Assembly (NCBI GenBank): GCA_034440575.1
Contig: JAOTOL010001087.1
Coordinates: forward strand, 161,501 to 225,500
Direction of reading: 5' to 3'
Source: Imbricaverruca yamaguchii
Taxonomy: Eukaryota > Arthropoda > Thecostraca > Neoverrucidae
Length of the DNA stretch: 64,000 nt
In this document: positions 35,632-46,739 of the stretch, piece by piece
Layout: each line of letters begins with the position of its first letter
Numbering within the stretch: position 1 is the first letter of the stretch
Notes under the pieces: model-generated
Seen by the model: only the letters and a program-made list of their open reading frames with translations
Database searches by the model: none
Told to the model about the DNA's origin: nothing
Made by a program: the position numbers and the translations under genes

Positions 35632-38235
35632 AACTTCCGTTTTGTTCCGACGCGCGCATTATTCCCACGTCAGTCAGATGAACAATCAGCAATCGTTCAC
35701 ATTCTCACTTTTATTACGTCAGCAATGCGATACAATCACCGGTCAGCGTCCATTCACAACGCGTGTTATTCACTGTCCACTGGTATACATTCACTGTCCA
35801 CTTGTATGCACAAAGTACTCAGAGGTGGCCAGCGCGCGCGCTGTGAAACACTCTGCACTCTCGGCACACACTCATCACTCTCGGCACACACTCAGCACTC
35901 TCGGCACACACCCAGCACTTTCGGCACACACTCGGCACAATTGGGCGACATTTCCGACACGCCTGCCCCGTGCACCTCGTGAACTCTTGCACGAGATGAC
36001 GTCACCGCACTAATCACCAGCCGGCGCAGCAGAGGGCGCAGACGGTGCAGTAGGACATTGCATTGCATCGTCAAATGGCTTCTTGATATTGACTTTTTGG
36101 CCCGAGGGCGGCGTGCACGCTGGATAGCGTTGCGGAACAATATGCAGCGACCCGTTCTAAATACATTCGGTAGTATGGCGTCATTTGGGCTTTCCTTCAC
36201 CACTCGTGTATATCGATATTTAGCGTTCCTCTATTGACTGTTTTTTTGTATCATGGTAAATTTAGCATTACGCTAGGAATGCAAATACATAACCCGATTT
36301 TAGTTCCAACGGAACTTATATATGACCCTACCTAAGGCAGTTTATGCTCCTCCATGAACCCGTTCATAACATCCTTTCCTGACAATAACACTGAGATATC
36401 CAATGCTTATCATGGATAAGCATTGCAGTGGCAAATGCATGATATCCCTAGTTCTCCAAATCGATAATTTTCAGTGTTGCAAGAGAAACCCATTCAAGTT
36501 TCATCCAAAAGCCATGCTAAAAAATCGTTGAGCATGGCTTCAAACTGATCGCTGGAACCAAATGAGCACCAAACTAACAAGCTAACTTTGCGATAGCATC
36601 AGTGGATTTAAAGCCAAACTTCGATCTACCTTTTAAGTCTGAATATTTTGATATGCAGTATCAGCTTATAGCGCGACTATCGTGTCATCTACGGCTGGGA
36701 AGATCGCAAGACAAGCACATATGCTATTTTCGCATGCGTTTCACAATTAGCAGATATCGCGATGGTCTGGTCACTGAGTGAAATGAAGCTTATTTGCGTT
36801 TCAAAGGCATCAATAAATATAATCATGCCTCAGGCATCCATTGCCGCCAATTTGATTGAATTAAATGTATCCGGCTCAAGAAACGGTGTCCATGCATGAA
36901 TGGACTGGTGTTCATACAATAGTGCCTACTGAGAATTCAAGAAACTGAATATATTTCACGTAGACCCAATACTAAGGGAATCGCCTTCTGGTAGCTGATG
37001 AGTGATTGCTGTGCACCATGTTTACAGTTAGGCTAAGGGCATTGTAATTCCACTTAAGTCTGCTTTTTAGACACTATTTTCACGTTGTGGGGGAAATTTG
37101 ACATCCCACACCCCATTAAGGAAGCAACGCAACAAAAAACGTGAAGCGCAGCAAGGTATCTCGGGTTTGATCCAATGGTCATTGGAAGACGAGACACCGA
37201 ACAAATGGCTGAATTTTGCAGTAAGTTGGCTATTCCTGCATTTATTTAGTCCATGGTATATATGCATAAGCATCTCCATAGTGAGGTTTTAATGTATTTG
37301 AAGGCTCAGTATTTTGGAGCTGTAGATATTTTTGTACCGTACCGCTACCGACCATATGGTGTAAACCATTTGAAGATGCCATGTCAGGTTTCACCCTTAC
37401 GACATCATAAGATGGAAAATGTCACGCCTTCTTCCACAAATTTGCGAATGGTTTGCGACTAACTAATTGCACCAAGAGCAATAGTGATGGATGTGGTGTA
37501 GCGATGGGCAACTCAACTAGCCTGTCTGCACAGGCCATTAAGCTGGACAAGGACAGCCTTGGTCAACGACCTAACGTGACTTCGGATAACCTTTGTCGGG
37601 CTTTGAGTCTATGATTGCCATGGACTCTACATTCGATACTAGCGTGCAACTCTTCTCAGTGAGAACTATAAAATGCTGTCTTCGGGCACCATGTCGTAAA
37701 TCTCCAAAATGAGGTCAGCAGTTTTACTTTATCTGACCCCTGACCTATGGGCTTAAATAAAAGAAACCGCCACATATTGGTTTCCCTAGATACCGAGAAA
37801 AGATAGTGGACATACCAAGCGAATATCTGCCATTTTCACGAGGGTAGCGGTTGAAAGTGAAGTGTTTATATTTTGGTAGCATAAAAAATATTTAAGGTGA
37901 CCTGACCGATCGCTAAGTTATCCAAGGGATATCAATCTTGACATTTCGTTCATGCAGCATACTGGTTTTGTTGCACGTCATTGGGACATGCTACGGGGTG
38001 TCAGAGCAACCCACCTCGCCCTGCACTGGGGGAAATGGCGAAGCTCGGTGTACGGTCGATTGCTGAGGATGTCGAGGCAACACAATGGCAGCATTCCTAC
38101 GCTAAACATCTTCGGTCTATTGTATCGCTGCTCGACGCACACAAAACACGTGCCGGTGGCCAGGGACGGCAGCGGCCAGGGCAGCCACAGGAACGCGCTT
38201 CTCATAGATTCCTCACAAATCAGGTAGCACCACAT
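35632..38235. other. unique DNA, no supported gene
   Basis: A short CTCGGCACACACTCAGCA repeat (about 18 bp) lies at 35860-35940. Open frames at 37067-37292 on both strands are short and unrecognised. Confidence 0.4.
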
Positions 38236-38239
38236 CGCA

Positions 38240-38395
38240 ACATCATACGGTCGCTTCACGTAGCGTTCGGAGCCATCAAGATAAGGTCGCTTCACGTAGT
38301 GTTACGAACCATCAATATTTCATCGCTTCACGTAGTGTTCCGAGCCATCAAGATAAGGTCGCTTCACGTAGTGCTCCGAGCCTCACGCTCGACAC
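38240..38395. repeat. 36-bp tandem repeat
   Basis: About four copies of a unit containing GGTCGCTTCACGTAGTGTTC and AGCCATCAAGATAA. Confidence 0.88.
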
Positions 38396-38449
38396 TCACT
38401 TACCCGTCCGACGGGGGGCTCGAAACCTGCGTTCACGCGCCCCGTGCGG

Positions 38450-38508
38450 CCCGTGGGGCTCGTGCGGCTCGTGCGGCTCGTGCGGCTCGTGCGGCTCGTG
38501 CGGTTGGT
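38450..38508. repeat. 10-bp GTGCGGCTC repeat
   Basis: About six copies of CGTGCGGCTC. Confidence 0.9.
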
Positions 38509-38614
38509 GTGCAGTTCGTTGCCGCACGAGCCCAGCGGACGACTTGACTCGCCAGCCCTGCGCGGGATGGTCACTGGCAGCGTTTGTCTCCACCGGCAAC
38601 ACCCGATCTAAGCT

Positions 38615-39030
38615 GGTTCTGTCTGGTCCCAACTGGCAACACCTGGTCCCAAACTGGCAACACCTGGTCCCAACTGGTAGCAACTGATTCCAGCTGGTAG
38701 CACCTCATTCAAGCTGGTAACATCTGGTTACCACTGATAGCACCTGGTTCCAGCTGGTAGCACCTCATTCAAGCTGGTAACATCTGGTTACCACTGATAG
38801 CACCTGGTTCCAGCTGGTAGCACCTCATTCAAGCTGGTAACATCTAGTTGCCATTGATAGCACTTGGTTCCAACTGGTAGCGTCTCATCCAAGCTGGTAA
38901 CATCTGGTTACCACTGATAGCACCTGGTTCCAGCTGGTGGCACTTGGTTCCAGCTGGTAGCACTTGGTTCCAGCTGGTAGCATTTGGTTCCAGCTGGTAG
39001 CACCTGGTTCCAGCTGGTAGAATCTGGCTG
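38615..39030. repeat. 20-bp minisatellite with 60-bp higher-order unit
   Basis: Basic unit CTGGTTCCAGCTGGTAGCAC. Between 38690 and 38940 three unit variants repeat in order as a 60-bp block (CACCTCATTCAAGCTGG, TAACATCTGGTTACCACTG and the basic unit). Confidence 0.93.
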
Positions 39031-39034
39031 ACTA

Positions 39035-40205
39035 AGCTGGAGTTCAGTGGCAGGACCAGACTGCTGGTCTCCGCCGCCGGACCCGTGCCTGCTACGGCCC
39101 TCCAGGCGCCACCTGCACACAAAACGGCAGACTGGCAGTCACGTATGTCAGTGTGTGCCTGTACTTATCTGCATGGCACGTCAAGAGTCATACACTCTGG
39201 TAATACAACGATGCAATCACTATTGGTCTTCCCTACTGCGATAATTTGTTGTGTCTCTGTGCACCGGTGATTAATATTTGTCTATAGTCACAACTAAATA
39301 TTTGAATAGTATCATGTTCAGTGTTAAAACGAGCCTATAAGCGATAGTAGTTCTCTTAGTTGTTCCAATGTCCTAATTAAATCGTGCAATTACGGAGAAT
39401 GCATTCTTGGAGCCGGACTTCGATTCGTCGAGCACTGACAGGGCTCGGTCAAATATCCAACATAGGTGAACGAGAAGCTTTTGGTTGTATTCCTTCCATC
39501 TAACGCCACGGACATCAAATGTTTAATGCCATAATTTTATTGTACTTTTGTGCATGGATGAAGCCAATGTAGTACATATATGACACACAATATGTTGAGG
39601 ACACGCATATAATATATGCATGGCACATGGCACAAAAGACACCTATGCCAGCACATATATGATGGGCATTGTATGGAAGACACATGTAATACCTGAATGG
39701 CACATATTTAATACCTCTGTGACACACAGCATGGATGACACATATACAATGCTTACATGACGCACATTGTATGCAAGATGCCTGTGTAACAGATAACATT
39801 TCCATGCGTCGTAGTCACGAGAACCGCCATCCAGATTGCAAGCCAAAGTCGGCAACGGTGGCGTCCTCACCATCAGTGCGGCGGTCACTGGTAGTTCGCC
39901 ACGCCGATGTCACCAATAGGTGGCGCTCCGTCGAGGCCGACATTAGGCGGCAGGGAATTCCGCACAAACGCCGCGTCAATCTGTGTGTTTATTGACGTCT
40001 GAAAAAGGAGATATCAAAGACGTCACTGGTGCCAATGATGTGGCGGGAAATGGCCGCGTGCGCCCCTGTGCTCTGCCGTGTGGGAAGTACTCGTGTCCGG
40101 AAGGCATTGTCCACTGCCAATAGTCGACGTTTATTACACACGAAGCACAAGCTGGTTGGAAAATGCGCACGATTCACAAGTAATTTCATAACAATAGTCT
40201 GTTGT
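39035..40205. other. unique DNA with weak repeats, no supported gene
   Basis: A diverged repeat with GACACACA and GCACATA motifs lies at about 39560-39790. No gene signal was seen. Confidence 0.4.
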
Positions 40206-40214
40206 GTGTTGATG

Positions 40215-40512
40215 CATGCTTACAGACTGCAACATGCCTACAGACTGCTGCATGCCCACAGACTGCTACATGCCCACATACAGCTACATGTCTACAGACG
40301 GCTACATGCCTACAGCCATGTATGCAGACTGCTGCATGCCCACAGACTGTTGCATGTCTACGTACAGCTACATGTCTACAGACTGCTACATGCCCACGCA
40401 TTGATGCATGCCCACGGACCGCTACATGCATACATACTACTACATGCCTACAAACTGTTACATGCCTACAAACTGTTACATGCCCACAAGTTGATACATG
40501 CATGCGGACTGC
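40215..40512. repeat. 18-bp minisatellite
   Basis: About 16 copies of TACAGACTGCTACATGCC, moderately diverged. Two further copies at 40672-40710 lie on the far side of the element at 40513-40670. Confidence 0.93.
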
Positions 40513-40672
40513 TACATATTTTTTTTATAGTTTAACTTGTATTCTGTGATTTTGACCCTCTTTTTTACCTTTTGTGCTGTGTTGTCTTATCTATTTGACG
40601 CCATGTCGTAATAGCCACAAGTCAATTGTGGATGACCTCAATAAAGTCTGTCTGTCTGTCTGTCTGTCTGCC
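40513..40672 (+). mobile_element. possible 3' end of a non-LTR retroelement
   Basis: Splits the 18-bp array. It starts after a T run, ends GACCTCAATAAAGTCTG, and continues as a (TCTG)n microsatellite. An AATAAA beside a short tandem tail is typical of LINE or SINE 3' ends. No reverse transcriptase sequence is present. Confidence 0.45.
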
Positions 40673-40714
40673 TGCATACTGCTACATGCCTACAGACTGC
40701 TACATGTCTACCGC

Positions 40715-41170
40715 TGCTTTCCGGTGGTGATTCGGTCAGCGAACACATAGCTTATCGCTGAGATTCCGAGACGCACTGTGGCAAGTCTCCAGGCCAGTGA
40801 CAATGGAGGTGGTGATGATGACCATGCGGTGCGCTCGATGATAGCATCTGCACTGGTTATGGGTTTGTCGAGTACACTGTGACAATAAATACTTCCTGGA
40901 ATTGTTTACCCGTTTTCTAAAGAAGACCAGGTGTACGTTTTTTTTCACATGCTTACCATCTTCTAGTTCGTTTCAAGCGCTTGTCATCATTCAAACACAA
41001 AGTGTAAGCTACAATACCTAAAAATGGCAACACTCCAATACAAGTAGTTTCCTATTTTTCCTCAGAAATGAACTATACCTTGATGAGCGTAGAAGTCGGG
41101 GCATCTAGCACTGGACCGCCCTTCAATAAGTATGTGAAACGATTGTCTGATACCAGCACTGTATGATGGA
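40715..41170. other. unique DNA, nothing recognised
   Basis: No gene, RNA or repeat signal was found between the 18-bp and 31-bp arrays. Confidence 0.4.
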
Positions 41171-41171
41171 T

Positions 41172-44100
41172 CTGCAAATACCTGTATGCTGTTGATGGCG
41201 TGTATCATGTACCTGTATGCTGTTGATGACGTGTACCCTGTACCTGTATGCTGTTGATGGCGTGTATCATGTACCTGTATGCTGTTGATGACGTGTATCG
41301 TGTACCTGTATGCTGTTGATGACGTATATCATGTGCCTGTATGCTGTTGATGGCGTGTACCCTGTACCTGTATGCTGTTGATGACGTGTATCATGTACAT
41401 GTATGATGTTGATGACGTGTATCGTGTACCTGTATGCTGTTGATGACGTATATCATGTACCTGTATGCTGTTGATGACGTGTATCATGTACCTGTATGCT
41501 GTTGATGACGTGTATCATGTACCTGTATGCTGTTGATGGCGTGTACCCTGTACCTGTATGCTGTTGATTGTGTGTATCCTGTACCTGTATGCTGTTGATG
41601 GCGTGTACCCTGTACCTGTATGCTGTTGATTGTGTGTATCATGTACCTGTATGCTGTTGATGGCGTGTACCCTGTACCTGTATGCTGTTGATGACGTGTA
41701 TCCTGTACCTGTATGCTGTTGATGGCGTGTACCCTGTACCTGTATGCTGTTGATGGCGTGTATCATGTACCTGCATGCTGTTGATGGCGTGTACCCTGTA
41801 CCTGTATGCTGTTGATGACGTGTATCCTGTACCTGTATGCTGTTGATTGTGTGTACTCTGTACCTGCATGCTGTTGATTGTGTGCATCCTGTACCTGTAT
41901 GCTGTTGATGGCGTGTACCCTGTACCTGTATGCTGTTGATTGTGTGTATCCTGTACCTGTATGCTGTTGATTGTGTGTATCCTGTACCTGTATGCTGTTG
42001 ATGGCGTGTACCCTGTACCTGTATGCTGTTGATTGTGTGTATCCTGTACCTGTATGCTGTTGATGGTGTGTATCCTGTACCTGTATGCTGTTGATGGCGT
42101 GTACCCTGTACCTGTATGCTGTTGATGGCGTGTACCCTGTACCTGTATGCTGTTGATGGCGTGTATCCTGTACCTGTATGCTGTTGATTGTGTGTATCCT
42201 GTACCTGTATGCTGTTGATGGCGTGTACCCTGTACCTGTATGCTGTTGATTGTGTGTACCCTGTACCTGTATGCTGTTGATTGTGTGTACCCTGTACCTG
42301 TATGCTGTTGATGACGTGTACCCTGTACCTGTATGCTGTTGATGGCGTGTACCCTGTACCTGTATGCTGTTGATGGCGTGTACCCTGTACCTGTATGCTG
42401 TTGATGGCGTGTACCCTGTACCTGTATGCTGTTGATTGTGTGTACCCTGTACCTGTATGCTGTTGATGACGTGTACCCTGTACCTGTATGCTGTTGATGG
42501 CGTGTACCCTGTACCTGTATGCTGTTGATGGTGTGTATCCTGTACCTGTATGCTGTTGATTGTGTGTATCCTGTACCTGTACTGTTGATTCTTTTTAGTG
42601 TACCCTGTACCTGTATGCTGTTGATTGGCGTGTATCCTGTACCTGTATGCTGTTGATTGTGTGTATCCTGTACCTGTATGCTGTTGATTGTGTGTATCCT
42701 GTACCTGTATGCTGTTGATTGTGTGTATCCTGTACCTGTATGCTGTTGATTGTGTGTATCCTGTACCTGTATGCTGTTGATGGCGTGTATCCTGTACCTG
42801 TATGCTGTTGATGGTGTGTACCCTGTACCTGTATGCTGTTGATTGTGTGTATCCTGTACCTGTATGCTGTTGATGACGTGTACCCTGTACCTGTATGCTG
42901 TTGATTGGTGTGTACCCTGTACCTGTATGCTGTTGATGGCGTGTATCCTGTACCTGTATGCTGTTGATGGTGTGTATCCTGTACCTGTATGCTGTTGATT
43001 GTGTGTACCTTATGCTGTTGATTTCTGTATCCTGTACCTGTATGCTGTTGATGTGTGTATCCTGTACCTGTATGCTGTTGATGGTGTGTATCCTGTACCT
43101 GTATGCTGTTGATTGTGTGTATCCTGTACCTGTATGCTGTTGATGACGTGTATCCTGTACCTGTATGCTGTTGATTGTGTGTACCCTGTACCTGTATGCT
43201 GTTGATGGCGTGTATCCTGTACCTGTATGCTGTTGATTGTGTGTATCCTGTACCTGTATGCTGTTGATGGCGTGTACCCTGTACCTGTATGCTGTTGATG
43301 GTGTGTACCCTGTACCTGTATGCTGTTGATGCGTGTACCCTGTACCTGTATGCTGTTGATGGTGTGTATCCTGTACCTGTATGCTGTTGATGGTGTGTAT
43401 CCTGTACCTGTATGCTGTTGATTGTGTGTACCCTGTACCTGTATGCTGTTGATTGTGTGTACCCTGTACCTGTATGCTGTTGATGATGTGTATTGTACCT
43501 GTATGCTGTTGATGGTGTGTACCCTGTACCTGTATGCTGTTGATTGTGTGTATCCTGTACCTGTATGCTGTTGATTGTGTGTATCCTGTACCTGTATGCT
43601 GTTGATTGTGTGTACCCTGTACCTGTATGCTGTTGATTGTGTGTACCCTGTACCTGTATGCTGTTGATTGTGTGTATCCTGTACCTGTATGCTGTTGATT
43701 GTGTGTACCCTGTACCTGTATGCTGTTGATTGTGTGTACCCTGTACCTGTATGCTGTTGATTGTGTGTATCCTGTACCTGTATGCTGTTGATTGTGTGTA
43801 TCCTGTACCTGTATGCTGTTGATGGCGTGTATCCTGTACCTGTATGCTGTTGATTGTGTGTATCCTGTACCTGTATGCTGTTGATTGTGTGTATCCTGTA
43901 CCTGTATGCTGTTGATTGTGTGTATCCTGTACCTGTATGCTGTTGATTGTGTGTATCCTGTACCTGTATGCTGTTGATGGTGTGTACCCTGTACCTGTAT
44001 GCTGTTGATTGTGTGTACCCTGTACCTGTATGCTGTTGATGGCGTGTACCCTGTACCTGTATGCTGTTGATTGTGTGTATCCTGTACCTGTATGCTGTTG

Positions 44101-45318
44101 ATTGTGTGTACCCTGTACCTGTATGCTGTTGATGGTGTGTATCCTGTACCTGTATGCTGTTGATTGTGTTCCTGTACCTGTATGTTTGTATCTGTTTTTC
44201 TGTTTTGTTTTGTGTATCCTGTACCTGTATGCTGTTGATTGTGTGTATCCTGTACCTGTATGCTGTTGATTGTGTGTATCCTGTACCTGTATGCTGTTGA
44301 TTGTGTGTACCCTGTACCTGTATGCTGTTGATGGCGTGTATCCTGTACCTGTATGCTGTTGATGGTGTGTATCCTGTACCTGTATGCTGTTGATGACGTG
44401 TATCCTGTACCTGTATGCTGTTGATGTGTGTGTACCCTGTACCTGTATGCTGTTGATTGTGTGTATCCTGTACCTGTATGCTGTTGATTGTGTGTATCCT
44501 GTACCTGTATGCTGTTGATGGCGTGTATCCTGTACCTGTATGCTGTTGATTGTGTGTATCCTGTACCTGTATGCTGTTGATGGTGTGTACCCTGTACCTG
44601 TATGCTGTTGATGACGTGTATCCTGTACCTGTATGCTGTTGATTGTGTGTACCCTGTACCTGTATGCTGTTGATTGTGTGTATCCTGTACCTGTATGCTG
44701 TTGATGTTGTGTATCCTGTACCTGTATGCTGTTGATGGTGTGTATCCTGTACCTGTATGCTGTTGATGGTGTGTACCCTGTACCTGTATGCTGTTGATTG
44801 TGTGTATCCTGTACCTGTATGCTGTTGATGGTGTGTACCCTGTACCTGTATGCTGTTGATTGTGTGTATCCTGTACCTGTATGCTGTTGATGGTGTGTAT
44901 CCTGTACCTGTATGCTGTTGATGGCGTGTATCCTGTACCTGTATGCTGTTGATGGTGTGTATCCTGTACCTGTATGCTTTGATGTGTACCGTTATGCTGT
45001 TGATGACGTGTATCCTGTACCTGTATGCTGTTGATGACGTGTATCCTGTACCTGTATGCTGTTGATGACGTGTATCCTGTACCTGTATGCTGTTGATGGC
45101 GTGTATCCTGTACCTGTATGCTGTTGATTGGTGTGTACCCTGTACCTGTATGCTGTTGATGACGTGTACCCTGTACCTGTATGCTGTTGATTGTGTGTAT
45201 CCTGTACCTGTATGCTGTTGATTGTGTGTACCCTGTACCTGTATGCTGTTGATGACGTGTATCCTGTACCTGTATGCTGTTGATGACGTGTATCCTGTAC
45301 CTGTATGCTGTTGATAGC
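41172..45318. repeat. 31-bp minisatellite (largest array)
   Basis: About 134 copies of a 31-bp unit: CTGTATGCTGTTGATGGCGT then GTACCCTGTAC. Common variants have ATTGTGTGTAT or ATGACGTGTAT. On the minus strand each junction reads CATACAG|GTACAG. Units are broken by T-rich non-unit sequence near 42580-42600, 44170-44215 and 44975-44995. Confidence 0.97.
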
Positions 45319-45394
45319 GTCTGAGGGAGGCCCGTAGTCGCTCAGTACAGATGAACTCTGTATGCCGGCTTGTGGGACCTGCGGCAGTTACAGC

Positions 45395-45775
45395 GCGGCG
45401 TTCAGGTCACAACAGCACAGCGGTCACACACAGCATTCACGACACAGCACAGCAGTCACAGCACAGCATTCACGACACAGCACAGCAGTCACATCACAGC
45501 ATTCACGACACAGCACAGCGGTCACATCACAGCATTCACGACACAGCACAGCAGTCACAGCACAGCATTCACGACACAGCACAGCGATCACAGCACATCA
45601 TTAGCGTCACAGCACAGCGATCACAGCACATCATTCATGTTACAGCATACCATTCACGTAACGGCACAGCAATCACAACACAGCATGCACGTCACGGCAC
45701 AGCAATCACAGCACAGAGCTCACGTCACAGCAGCACAGCGACTATAGCACAGCATTCACGTCTCAACGCAGCCGA
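45395..45775. repeat. 33-bp minisatellite (CACGACACAGCACAG)
   Basis: About ten copies of CATTCACGACACAGCACAGC then AGTCACAGCACAG; diverged towards the right end. Confidence 0.95.
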
Positions 45776-45844
45776 GCGGTTCCCAGCCACAATAGCAAAC
45801 TGCAGCAGCAGTGGGGCATGAAAAGTGGCGTACAACGCTGGCAG

Positions 45845-46050
45845 CGTCAGTACCGTTGCGGTATACAATGACGGTGACATCAGTACCGCTGCAGTACACA
45901 ATGACGGTGGCATCAGTACCGCTGCAGTATACAATGACGGTGACATCAGTACCGCTGCGGTACATAATGACGGTGACTACAGTACCGCTGCGGTACACAA
46001 TGACGGTGGCATCAGTACGACTGCGGTACAAAAAGATCACTGCCACAGTA
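45845..46050. repeat. 33-bp minisatellite (GTACCGCTGCGGTAC)
   Basis: About six copies of a unit containing GCATCAGTACCGCTGCGGTA and CACAATGACGGTG. The GTACCGCTGCGGTAC part is an imperfect palindrome. Confidence 0.95.
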
Positions 46051-46059
46051 ACGCTGCAT

Positions 46060-46425
46060 AATTAATATCGACTACGTGCTGGGGAGAGATTAGCTTCGGA
46101 ATTATTATTCAGCAAGCACGACACTGCCACGAAAAACAAATCATAAAAGTTCTTGTCACGATGAATTCAAACAAAAATCATCTGCGAAAGGGGAAAGCAG
46201 TTCTCTTCCTTTTGAGCTTCGGTGCTGTTGCAATGCCACCTGCAAACCCAATTCCCTCTGATTCACATTGGCTTTCGAAGGAAAGTAGGTTAAACCAGGG
46301 GCTTGTCTTGCCATAGATCACGCAAACTTGACATGTCAACCTCCGACAAAGCGGCAGCGGTCACACTCATGGCCACACAGCTCCTCCACAGCCAGGCGAC
46401 GACCGCCCGACATGCGATCGGTCAC
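46060..46425. other. unique spacer, nothing recognised
   Basis: Short non-repetitive stretch between arrays; no gene seen. Confidence 0.4.
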
Positions 46426-46429
46426 ACTA

Positions 46430-46738
46430 CTGCGCCGGTATAGTGTCGCCAGAACATCACCACACAGGGCACTACTGCACCGGTATAGTGTCGGCAGAAC
46501 ATCACCAGCTACACCACACAGGGCACTACTGCGCCGGTATACCGGTATAGTGTCGGCAGAACCATACCAGCTACACCACACAGGGCACTACTGCACCGGT
46601 ATAGTGTCGGCAGAACCATACCAGCTACACCACACAGGGCACTACTGCACCGGTATACCGGTATAGTGTCGGCAGAACATACCAGCTACACCACACAGGG
46701 CACTACTGCGCCGGTATAGTGTCGCCAGAACATCACCT
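46430..46738. repeat. 54/63-bp minisatellite
   Basis: About six copies of a unit containing CAGCTACACCACACAGGGCA and CTACTGCGCCGGTATAGTGT. Some copies carry a 9-bp duplication of CCGGTATA. Confidence 0.93.
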
Positions 46739-46739
46739 G

